DNA of 9,718 nt from contig DJXS01000060.1 of NCBI GenBank assembly GCA_002448395.1, positions 1 through 9,718 on the forward strand, read 5' to 3'. The notes under the pieces are model-generated. The model saw only the letters and a program-made list of their open reading frames with translations, searched no databases and had not been told where the DNA came from. This DNA is from Lachnospiraceae bacterium UBA6998. Its GTDB lineage: Bacteria > Bacillota > Clostridia > Lachnospirales > Lachnospiraceae. Shown here piece by piece: positions 1 to 7,700 of the stretch; positions within the stretch are counted from its first letter, which is position 1; each line of letters begins with the position of its first letter. The position numbers and the translations under genes were made by a program.

Positions 1-86
1 GGTCACTTGACACTACCTCAGGATCAATAATCTGTTGTCATTCTTACAATAGTCTAGCGAAATGCGAGGCCGATTTCCAGTATTAC

Positions 87-116
87 TTGTCGATGAGACA
101 GGGATTGATTTATAAT
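87..116 (+). promoter_or_regulatory. Sigma-A-type promoter of the acyltransferase-like gene
   Basis: A perfect -10 box TATAAT lies at 111-116. A -35-like TTGTCG (4 of 6 matches) at 87-92 is separated from it by 18 bp. Transcription would start near 123 and leave a leader of about 40 nt before the ATG at 162. A consensus TTGACA at 7-12 has no -10 box at correct spacing, so it is not used here. The call is from consensus matching only. Confidence 0.55.
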
Positions 117-161
117 TTCCAAAGATTAGCACCGACAGAAGCCGGTTTAGGGAGATAGACG

Positions 162-947
162 ATGAAGAAGAAAGCGAGCGGGCGCCTTGCGCTGTTAGAC
201 AGTCTCAGAGGACTGACACTGATCAGTATGATCTTATTTCACGCATGCTGGGACGCGGTATATTTGTTGGGGGCGAACTGGCCATGGTATGGCAGCCGCG
301 CGGCGTATATATGGCAGCAGAGCATCTGCTGGACTTTTATTATGCTGTCCGGTTTCTGCATTCCATTCTCGTCCAAGCTTCTGAGGCGGGGACTGGAAGT
401 CTTCGGGGCGGGAGCTCTTGTGATGGCTGTTACATGTATTTTGCTGCCGGAGGACAGGGTGGTTTTTGGAGTACTGACCTTGATCGGATCCTGTATGCTG
501 CTGATGGTCCCCCTGAGAAAGCTGCTTGACGGAAATGGCAAAGCAGCCATCCTTTTCATTGTCTTTGCCATACTTTTTATCCTATTCAAAGATGTCAACT
601 ACGGGGAGATCGGCACCGGAATGCTGCACAGGATCATTCCCGCGATCCCGAAACTGACGATTCGAATTCCGGAAGCGCTGTATGCTAATCTTGCGACTGC
701 GTATCTGGGATTTCCGCCGGCCGATTTTTATTCGACTGACTATTTCTCTTTACTTCCATGGAGCTTTTTATATCTTTGCGGATATGAGCTGCACTGGATT
801 CTTAAGGCGGCGGGAGTTCTGGATAATCCGATCCTGAAAAAGGAGATCAGGCCGTTAGCTTTTATGGGCAGAAATTCACTGGTCATCTATCTATTGCATC
901 AGCCGGTATTGTATCTGTTCGTGCTTCTTTACAGCGCGCTGAAGTAA
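162..947 (+). CDS. DUF1624 / heparan-alpha-glucosaminide N-acetyltransferase-like membrane protein
   Basis: A 261-aa polytopic membrane protein with about seven or eight hydrophobic segments. The N-terminus carries the LDSLRG motif (residues 12-17) followed by a membrane segment with His27. This is the signature of the acyltransferase-like membrane family that includes bacterial DUF1624 proteins and human lysosomal HGSNAT, which moves acetyl groups across a membrane onto a sugar. Other family-like blocks are FGVLTLIG (102-109), DYFSLLPW (193-200) and the C-terminal GRNSLVIYLLHQPVLY (236-251), whose His246 is typical. The length fits small bacterial members. The ATG at 162 is preceded by GGGAG at 150-154. 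It is probably transcribed alone from the promoter at 87-116; a 145-nt gap with its own promoter separates it from the next gene. The family is clear; the acceptor is unknown, and acyl transfer to an envelope glycan is only inference. Confidence 0.85.
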   Translation: MKKKASGRLALLDSLRGLTLISMILFHACWDAVYLLGANWPWYGSRAAYIWQQSICWTFIMLSGFCIPFSSKLLRRGLEVFGAGALVMAVTCILLPEDRVVFGVLTLIGSCMLLMVPLRKLLDGNGKAAILFIVFAILFILFKDVNYGEIGTGMLHRIIPAIPKLTIRIPEALYANLATAYLGFPPADFYSTDYFSLLPWSFLYLCGYELHWILKAAGVLDNPILKKEIRPLAFMGRNSLVIYLLHQPVLYLFVLLYSALK

Positions 948-967
948 TGCCGGATTTCGCCTGAATC

Positions 968-996
968 TTGAGAAAAAATGCCGGATAGTGTATAGT
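968..996 (+). promoter_or_regulatory. Sigma-A-type promoter of the VTT-tetR unit
   Basis: TTGAGA (968-973, 5 of 6 matches to the -35 consensus) is followed after exactly 17 bp by TATAGT (991-996, 5 of 6 matches to the -10 consensus). Transcription would start near 1003, giving a 90-nt leader to the ATG at 1093. A short inverted repeat, ACCGG and CCGGT around a 5-nt loop, sits in the leader at 1059-1073. It shares the CCGG core with the palindrome at 2428-2453 but is much weaker. Confidence 0.65.
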
Positions 997-1092
997 AAGG
1001 CTTAACCTCAAGTAAAGTTTATGTAAAACCGCGTAGATGCATTGTATGCGAATTCGGGACCGGGGTATCCGGTATAGATAGAGAATTAATAG

Positions 1093-1800
1093 ATGGATAT
1101 AAGGGAAAACAGCTTTTGGTATAAGCTTAGAAAGAAGCTGGTTCCCATTCTGGTTATAATAGTTGTTGCTATACTGATCTGGTTTGCCTTCGGAAATAAG
1201 ATCCCTGGGCTGATCCCTCTTCTGAAGGAGGGCGACAGCCAGAAGATCGCGGATTACCTCGCTCAGGAGACAGGGATCAGAGGGGTGATCGCAGTTATAT
1301 TGCTGCAGGCGATTCAGGTGGCAAGTATTGTAATGCCGGGAATGGCGATCCAGGTAGCAGCGGGCCTGATTTACGGATGGCTCGAGGGCTTCCTTATGTG
1401 CTATTTTGGGTTTGTGCTTTCTAATCTCTGCGTTTTTCTGTTTGCCAGGAGAATGGGAAGTGACAGGATAAAGGATGTTTCAATGAGTCCCACGAGCCAG
1501 TGGCTGATGGAGAAGCTCAACGGGACCAAGCCGCAGTTTATGGTCGTGATCGCCTGTATGGTGCCGGCGATCCCCAACGGCATTATTCCTTATCTGGCGG
1601 CGAGGACCGAAATTACGGCAAAGGAATATGTGGGCGCTGTAGCCATGGGAAGCTGGCTGCAGATCCTGCTTGCCTGTATGGCAGGTCAGTTTATCATCAA
1701 CGGGCAGTGGCTGTACACTGTTTTGACAGTGGTGTTCCAGTGTCTCGTGATCGTAATTATACTGTGGAAGAAAGATTGGTTTTTGAGCCGGCTTAACTGA
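1093..1800 (+). CDS. VTT-domain (TVP38/TMEM64, DedA-like) membrane protein
   Basis: A 235-aa integral membrane protein. A basic N-terminus (KLRKK at 11-15) is followed by a strong membrane helix (about 17-33). A soluble amphipathic stretch (about 44-62) precedes the VTT core. The core shows the family's re-entrant region around MPGMAIQVAAGLIYGW (81-96), the ARRMG turn (118-122), and the second conserved block FMVVIACMVPAIPNGIIPYLAA (149-170), with the Pro and Asn residues expected in this superfamily. Two C-terminal helices follow. Known members act as phospholipid scramblases or half-proton-motive-force-dependent transporters; whether this one moves lipid is inference. The start ATG has only a weak GAGA (1081-1084) upstream. 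It is followed after 17 nt by the TetR gene, so the two are likely co-transcribed. Confidence 0.85.
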   Translation: MDIRENSFWYKLRKKLVPILVIIVVAILIWFAFGNKIPGLIPLLKEGDSQKIADYLAQETGIRGVIAVILLQAIQVASIVMPGMAIQVAAGLIYGWLEGFLMCYFGFVLSNLCVFLFARRMGSDRIKDVSMSPTSQWLMEKLNGTKPQFMVVIACMVPAIPNGIIPYLAARTEITAKEYVGAVAMGSWLQILLACMAGQFIINGQWLYTVLTVVFQCLVIVIILWKKDWFLSRLN

Positions 1801-1817
1801 CCGGTAAGGAGAAAAGC

Positions 1818-2384
1818 GTGACGGAAGAGAAGAAGGATGTCGAACTGGCCCTGGCGGAAAGCCTGAAGAGCCTTACGGCCAGGACGCCTTTTGAGAAGAT
1901 CACAATTAAACAGATTACAGACGGCGCAGGGGTGATCAGAGTCACTTTTTATAATCATTTTCAGGACAAATATGATCTTCTGGGCTATATAGTGCGCAGG
2001 GAGATCCTTGAGCCTGTCAGGATCCTTTTAAGGAACAGTATGTACAGGGAAGCTCTGATCCTGATCTTTTCAAACCTCAGAAAGGACAGCGCTTTTTATC
2101 AGAAAGCGTGTAAGATCGAGGGACAGAACTCTTTTGAGGAGATCACCGAAAACTGTATCTATGAGCTCTTGCTGGAGCTGTTCAGCGAGAGAAGGAGCGG
2201 GAAGCCGCACTCGAAATTCCCGTGGCTCACGGTAGAGACGATGGCAAGATATTATGCGAGATCTATGAACTACGTAGTGATGGAGTGGATCCGGTCGGGA
2301 ATGGCAGTTGCGCCGGAGGAAGTGGCCGATATATACGAGTACATTATGTCGCATTCGCTTTGGGATACGCTGGATGAACTCTGA
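1818..2384 (+). CDS. TetR/AcrR-family transcriptional regulator
   Basis: A 188-aa protein starting at GTG 1818, chosen because AAGGAG at 1806-1811 lies six nt upstream. Residues about 8-50 form the TetR DNA-binding domain. The helix-turn-helix is recognisable in ITIKQITDGAGVIRVTFYNHF (28-48), where the YNHF ending of the recognition helix is typical, followed by the DKYDLL start of helix 4. The all-helical C-terminal part (51-188), about 138 residues, resembles the short ligand/dimerisation domain of the DhaS-like TetR subgroup common in Clostridia. It lies in the VTT unit and immediately upstream of the perfect palindrome at 2428-2453 and the MMPL operon, so it very likely controls that operon and perhaps itself. 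The inducer is unknown. Confidence 0.9.
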   Translation: MTEEKKDVELALAESLKSLTARTPFEKITIKQITDGAGVIRVTFYNHFQDKYDLLGYIVRREILEPVRILLRNSMYREALILIFSNLRKDSAFYQKACKIEGQNSFEEITENCIYELLLELFSERRSGKPHSKFPWLTVETMARYYARSMNYVVMEWIRSGMAVAPEEVADIYEYIMSHSLWDTLDEL

Positions 2385-2427
2385 CAGTTTGCCGCTGATA
2401 CAAATGCGCCGGTCTGTCTATCGGAAT

Positions 2428-2453
2428 CTATACAAACCGGCCGGTTTGTATAG
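2428..2453. promoter_or_regulatory. 26-bp perfect palindrome, likely TetR operator
   Basis: The arms CTATACAAACCGG (2428-2440) and CCGGTTTGTATAG (2441-2453) are exact reverse complements with no spacer. TetR-family dimers bind palindromes of this size, and the site lies 43 bp after the tetR stop codon and 148 bp before the MMPL start. It is not followed by a T tract, so it is not a terminator by itself. A TATAC/GTATA at each edge could contribute to a -10 box, but I found no convincing -35 partner on either strand. The link to the neighbouring TetR protein is inference from position. Confidence 0.75.
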
Positions 2454-2472
2454 GAGAAGTTAACAGCAGGAA

Positions 2473-2507
2473 GGGATTGAATATTTTATGTTCAATCTCT
2501 TTTTTTT
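2473..2507 (+). terminator. Intrinsic terminator or attenuator hairpin in the MMPL leader
   Basis: The stem GATTGAA (2475-2481) pairs with TTCAATC (2491-2497). It can be extended at both ends, with G-T wobbles, to about 12 bp with a 3-nt loop, and is followed by eight consecutive T's (2500-2507). The stem is AU-rich and so weaker than usual. It may simply end the VTT-tetR transcript. However, it is downstream of the operator palindrome, so if the MMPL promoter overlaps that operator, every MMPL transcript must read through it. An alternative MMPL promoter with -10 TATACT (2507-2512) is possible, but its -35 (TTTATG, 2485-2490) is poor. Confidence 0.6.
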
Positions 2508-2523
2508 ATACTCTTTTTCGTGA

Positions 2524-2540
2524 CAGGGATCTGATCCCTG
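2524..2540 (+). promoter_or_regulatory. Second hairpin in the MMPL leader
   Basis: CAGGGAT (2524-2530) pairs with ATCCCTG (2534-2540) across a 3-nt loop. Five T's follow at 2545-2549 after a CCGG spacer, and a smaller hairpin, CCGC/GCGG around TCT, sits at 2550-2560. Tandem hairpins between the operator and the MMPL start suggest leader-level control, or at least a structured 5' untranslated region. No known riboswitch class was recognised. Confidence 0.4.
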
Positions 2541-2601
2541 CCGGTTTTTCCGCTCTGCGGGGCGGCAAAAGATAGAGAAATGTGAGGAGTGAGTATACGT
2601 T

Positions 2602-4710
2602 ATGAAGAGTTTTGGCAATGCAGTGGTAAAAGCAAGGCATCTGATCCTGATCCTCGCCTTTGTACTGCTGGTTCCGGCCGTGTGGGGTTACACACATACG
2701 AGGGTCAACTACGATATTTTGACCTATCTGCCGGACAGCATTGAGACGATCAAGGGTCAGGACATCCTGATGAATGAGTTCGGAACGGGCGCCATCACGA
2801 TGTTGATCGTGGAGGACAAGAACGACAAGGAGATCGTGGCGATGGAAGACGAGATCCGCAAAGTCGATCATGTCAAAAAAGTGCTCTGGTACGACAGTTT
2901 CGCGGACATCTCGGTCCCGAAGGAGATGCTGCCGGAGAGGATCAGGGACACGTTCATAAAAGGAAACGCGACAATGCTGGCCATCACCTACGATTCCTCG
3001 ACATCTTCGGATGAGACAATGGCTGCGGTGACGGACATCAGGAAAGTGCTGGACAGCGGCTGCTACCTGCAAGGCATGTCGGCGGTCATCACCGATACTA
3101 AGGACCTGGCTGAGGCAGAGGAGCCGATCTACGTGGCGCTGGCAGTTCTGCTGTCGTCTGTGATCCTGGCCCTGAGCATGGATACATTCCTGGCGCCGGT
3201 CTTCTTCCTTCTTTCGATCGGAATTGCGATCATTTATAATCTTGGTTCCAATTACTTCTTCGGTGAAGTATCATATATAACAAAAGCGCTGGCGGCAGTC
3301 CTGCAGCTTGGCGTCACAATGGACTACTCGATCTTTTTGTGGCACAGTTTCAAGGAAAACGAGCAGATCTACAGCGATTCCAAAGAAGCTATGGCTGTGG
3401 CGATCAATGAGACGCTGAAGTCTGTAGTGGGATCTTCAGTCACGACTATAGCCGGTTTCGCGGCGCTGTGCTTTATGAGATTCCGCTTCGGTCTGGACGT
3501 CGGCATGGTCATGATGAAGGGCGTTGCCCTTGGCGTGATCTGCTGTGTGACGGTACTGCCTTCCATGATCCTTCTGTTTGAGAAGCCGATCGAGAAGACA
3601 AGACATAAACCGTTTCTCCCGTCGTTTTCAAAGATCGCGGATTTCGTGCAGAAACACAGTAAGGTCGTTTTCCTGGTCTTTCTTCTGGCCTGGATCCCCG
3701 CGATCTACGGATACACACACTACGACATCTATTACGATATAATCCAGACGCTGCCTAAGGATCTTCCTTCCATGGTGGCCAATCAGAAGATGGAAGACAC
3801 CTTCAGTATGAACAATACGCTGATGATCCTCGCGGACGAGAACCTGGACATCAAGTCCGGAGACGCCATGTCCAAAGAGATTAAGAATGTAGAAGGCGTC
3901 AGCAGCGTGATCTCAGTTGACAGTTTCATGGGAGAGGACATCCCCAGAGAAATGCTTCCGGATGAGGCAAGAGACGTACTGTACGGCGGCGGCTATCAGC
4001 TGATGCTGGTGGCCAGCGAATACGTAACGGCAACAGATGAGATGAATCAGCAGATCGATCAGATCAACGAGATCATCCACCGCTATGACAGCAAAGCCAT
4101 GCTGATCGGCGACGCGCCTTGTACCAAGGACCTGATCACGATCTCCAACCACGACTTCAATGTCGTCAACTGGACTTCCATCGGTATCATAGCGGCGATC
4201 ATCATGTTTGTCTTTACGTCGCTGAGCCTTCCGGTCCTGCTGGTTCTGGTCATCGAGTGCGCGATCTTCATCAACATGGGACTTGCGTACTATACAGGCA
4301 CGTCGCTTCCTTTCATCGCATCGATCGTCATCGGAACGATCCAGCTGGGATCCACCGTTGACTACGCGATCCTGATGACGAGCAGATACCAGGTTGAAAG
4401 AAGAAGCGGAAAGAGCAAACAAGAGGCGGTTCTGATCGCCCATAAGACATCTATACAGAGTATATTCGTCAGCGCGATGTCATTCTTCGCGGCGACTTTC
4501 GGAGTCGGGATGTATTCGGGAATTTCCGTAATTTCCTCCCTCTGCATGCTGATGGCGCGCGGCGCTCTGATCAGTATGGTCACCGTAGTATTCGCGCTTC
4601 CCGCGATCCTGTTGCTGTTTGATCCGGTTATCATAAGGACAAGCCGCGGCTTTATAAAGAAAGAGAATGAGTTGGGGAATCCGGACAGCGCACTGTCCCA
4701 TTCCATGTGA
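2602..4710 (+). CDS. MMPL/RND-superfamily efflux permease
   Basis: A 702-aa transporter with the duplicated RND layout: TM1 about 13-30, extracytoplasmic domain 31-172, TM2-6 about 176-330, then TM7 about 353-370, second extracytoplasmic domain 371-522, and TM8-12 about 523-676. The duplication is visible in the sequence: GYTHTRVNYDILTYLP (29-44) matches GYTHYDIYYDIIQTLP (370-385), and DSFADISVPKEMLPE (98-112) matches DSFMGEDIPREMLPD (440-454). Each half has the MMPL proton-relay Asp-Tyr pair in its fourth helix: GVTMDYSIFL (Asp241) and GSTVDYAILM (Asp587). Both are intact, so the pump should be proton-driven. MMPL proteins export lipids, siderophores and drugs; the substrate here is unknown. 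AGGAG (2585-2589) lies 12 nt before the ATG, a little far. The stop at 4708-4710 is 20 nt before the secreted heptad protein, indicating an operon. Confidence 0.92.
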   Translation: MKSFGNAVVKARHLILILAFVLLVPAVWGYTHTRVNYDILTYLPDSIETIKGQDILMNEFGTGAITMLIVEDKNDKEIVAMEDEIRKVDHVKKVLWYDSFADISVPKEMLPERIRDTFIKGNATMLAITYDSSTSSDETMAAVTDIRKVLDSGCYLQGMSAVITDTKDLAEAEEPIYVALAVLLSSVILALSMDTFLAPVFFLLSIGIAIIYNLGSNYFFGEVSYITKALAAVLQLGVTMDYSIFLWHSFKENEQIYSDSKEAMAVAINETLKSVVGSSVTTIAGFAALCFMRFRFGLDVGMVMMKGVALGVICCVTVLPSMILLFEKPIEKTRHKPFLPSFSKIADFVQKHSKVVFLVFLLAWIPAIYGYTHYDIYYDIIQTLPKDLPSMVANQKMEDTFSMNNTLMILADENLDIKSGDAMSKEIKNVEGVSSVISVDSFMGEDIPREMLPDEARDVLYGGGYQLMLVASEYVTATDEMNQQIDQINEIIHRYDSKAMLIGDAPCTKDLITISNHDFNVVNWTSIGIIAAIIMFVFTSLSLPVLLVLVIECAIFINMGLAYYTGTSLPFIASIVIGTIQLGSTVDYAILMTSRYQVERRSGKSKQEAVLIAHKTSIQSIFVSAMSFFAATFGVGMYSGISVISSLCMLMARGALISMVTVVFALPAILLLFDPVIIRTSRGFIKKENELGNPDSALSHSM

Positions 4711-4730
4711 GTAAAGGAGATATAAGGATC

Positions 4731-7700
4731 ATGAAGAGAAAACAGGTTCTGGCCCTGCTTCTGGCAGTGGCAATGACAGCAAATATGACCATGCCGGCCT
4801 ATGCGGCGGCTCCGGTTTCCGGAAGCATTTTCTGGGATTCACAGGAAACGGCAGCGATCACGGAAGAGGATCTTGCGGCAGCGATGGCAGCGGCTGTAAA
4901 AGGTACAGACGAGGTTTCGGAAGGCGCTGAGAAGGAAGAGACCGTATATGTCTTCACAGATGCATACGGCAAGCAGAAGAGCATGACCGTCTCCAACTGG
5001 CTCAAGAATAAAGAAGGCTCGGACAAGCTCTATGACAATTCGATCCTGCAGAATATTGAGAATGTAAAGGGTGACGAGCCCTTTACACAGAACGGCGATA
5101 TTTTGACATGGAACGCCGGCGGCAATGACATCTACTATCAGGGAACAACGGATAAGGCGGCTCCGATCTCCCAGAAGATCACCTACTACCTGGATGGCAA
5201 GGAGATCGCCCCGGAGGATCTGGCCGGCAAGAGCGGCAAGGTCAAAATCCACATCGATTACGATAATTCCGAGAAATACAGTGACGTCTTCGTGCCTTTC
5301 ACCACGATGACAGGTATCATCTTCTCCAACGACAACGTCAAGAACGTCGAGATCGACAACGGTTCAGTTATCTCTGAGGGAAAGAATACAGTCGTTGTCG
5401 GTATGGCATTCCCCGGCCTTTCAGACAGCCTGCAGAGCGCCAAGGACGACGCGGAACACCTGCTGGACGAGACGGAGGCGAGCCAGAAGTCAAAAGACAG
5501 AGTCCGTGACCTGGAGATCCCTGATTCCGTTGAGATCACCATGGACGCCACTGACTTCAAGATGAGCACCTGCATGACAATGGTCTTCTCGGGCCTCTTC
5601 GATGACGATGAGGAGCTGGAAGAGGACCACGACAGCATGCTTAAGGACATGGACGAGAAGATCGCTGACCTCGAGAAGGACGGGGCTGACCTGGCGGATG
5701 GCGCAGGTAAGCTTTCCGACGGTATTAATGAGGCAACTGACGGCTCGAAGGAACTCGCGGATGGAGCCGGAGAACTGTCTTCCGGCATCAAGGAGTATAC
5801 AGTCGGTGTGTCGGAGGTGAATGACGGAGCAAAAAAGCTCTCTGACGGAACAAGTGCGCTTGTAGACGGTCTGCCGGAACTGACGAGCGGTTTGAAGAAA
5901 TATACGGACGGCGTCAGTGAACTGGATAAAGGCGCGGGCAAGCTCAAGAGCGGCATCAGGGATTACACGAAAGGCGTGGATGATGTCAACACCGGAGCCG
6001 GTCAGCTCAAGGAAGGAACGGATAAGCTTACGAAGAGCCTTCCAACTCTGACGGACGGGCTCGGTCAATATGTGGACGGCGTAGATCGGGTCGATAAAGG
6101 TCTTGGGCAGATCGCAGAGAAGATCCCTGACTTTACCGAAGGCACAGAAGCGCTCAATTGGGGGCTTGGTGAGGTCGGCAGTGGTATAAACGATCTCGCA
6201 GGAGGGCTCGGAACCCTGAAGGATGGAACAAAGGAGCTCGTGGATAATTCTGACGCCTTAAACAGCGCAGCCGGTCAGCTCTCTCAGGGCGCGGATCAGC
6301 TGGCGGAAGGCATCTCGCAGTATACACAAGGCGTGGGCCGGCTCAAAAAGGGCACGGAGCAGCTTCTGGATGAAGAAAAGGGAATGCCCGCTCTTATTAC
6401 CGGCGCAGAGAATCTGAAAAAGGGAATTGACTCCTATACCGGCGCGGTATCCGATGCGTCAGACAAGATCGGGACGAGTGCAGGGCAGATCGCAGAAGCT
6501 GCCGGCGGCGCGCAGGGGTTGATCGGGAAGATCGATGCCGCTAAGGAGTCGATCGGAACACTGGCAAAAGGCGCCGGGGAGGTCGCAGGCGGAGCTGCCG
6601 GCGTAAAAGATGTTGTAGACAACACTATTTTGCCCAAAGCATCTGAGATCAAAGATGCAGCAGGAGAGGTTTCCACTGATTCTGCAATAGAGGACGGCAA
6701 AAATCACGGAATTGAAAAGGCCGGCGCGGTCTCAGGCGGAGACGCCGGGATCAAAGAGGATGTCTATAGCGCGATCCTGGACATGCTCCCTGAAGACCTC
6801 GAGAACAGAGAGGAGATCGCGAGGAGTGCGGCAGGCGTAGCGGAGGATAAGGCCACTGATAGGCTGAGCGACCTTGCGGATGAGGCAAACGGCAAAATAG
6901 AGACAGCAGCTGACGAGGCCGCTCAAAAGGCAGCAGGGGAAGTCGCCGACGCCGCGAACGGCAAACTCAGCGATATTAAGACATCGGCCGGAGAACTCAG
7001 CGCAGACCTGGGCGGTGCCTCTAAAAGCCTCAGTACAGTTTCCGAAGGCGCAGGCGGCGTCGCAGACGAAATCGGCGCTCTGAAAGATACAGTGGACAGC
7101 CTTTCGGGTGACCTTGGCTCCGTCAGCGAAGGCCTGGGTACGCTTTCTGAGGGCGCGCAGAAGCTTCAAGAGGCTTCTGGGGCACTGTCAGGGGCATCCG
7201 GCGACCTGGAGAAAGGCGCTTCTGACCTGGGAGACGGAATCAGCGCAGCGCAGAAGGGCGTGGAGCAGGTTGATTCAGGCCTGGGAAATCTTGCAGGTAA
7301 TTCCGAATCCCTTAACAGCGGAGCCGCGGCACTGAGCAACGGACTCTCCCACGAGGCGGATCCTGAAAATCCCGAGGACATGCCCGGATTCGTGCAGGCC
7401 CTCGACGCCTATACAGCGGGCGTTAAATCCGCGGATGAAGGCGTGGGTAAGCTCTACACAGGAGCCAGAACACTTAACAGCGCCACTGCGTTATTGATCC
7501 AGGGAGCACAGAAGCTCGACAACGGTGCACAGGAACTTGCTGCCGGTGCAGAGCAGCTCAAGGACGGAACAGGAGAGCTTGTAGGCAAGAGCGATGCTCT
7601 TTTGAGCGGAGCCGAAGCTCTGGCGACAGGCGCTGCCCAGCTTGGAGACGGCGTGACCCAGCTGGCAGACGGGACAAAGCTCCTCAGCTCTAACAGCGAG

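Noticed and set aside
7..12. Consensus TTGACA at the window start, and another at 8764-8769
   Set aside because: Neither has a -10 box at 16-18 bp spacing.
1003..1030. MerR-like operator impression around CTCAAGTAAAGTTT
   Set aside because: The dyad is poor and it lies downstream of the -10 box, not in a 19-20-bp spacer as MerR-type operators do.
2506..3072. Minus-strand open frame of 188 codons opposite the start of the MMPL gene, with another at 3913-4443
   Set aside because: They arise from the codon bias of the MMPL gene on the other strand. The translations are rich in His, Arg and Gln and show no domain.
4707..4730. GTG start at 4707 overlapping the MMPL stop codon, adding eight residues to the secreted protein
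   Set aside because: The added MSKGDIRI would put polar residues before a standard signal peptide, and the AAGGAG at 4714-4719 serves the ATG at 4731 instead.
5258..5956. Minus-strand open frame of 232 codons rich in Ser and Pro, with similar ones at 7454-7981 and 6434-6700
   Set aside because: It is the antisense of the heptad repeats: Leu, Gly and Asp codons on the plus strand read as Ser, Pro and Ala. There is no ribosome binding site and no family resemblance.
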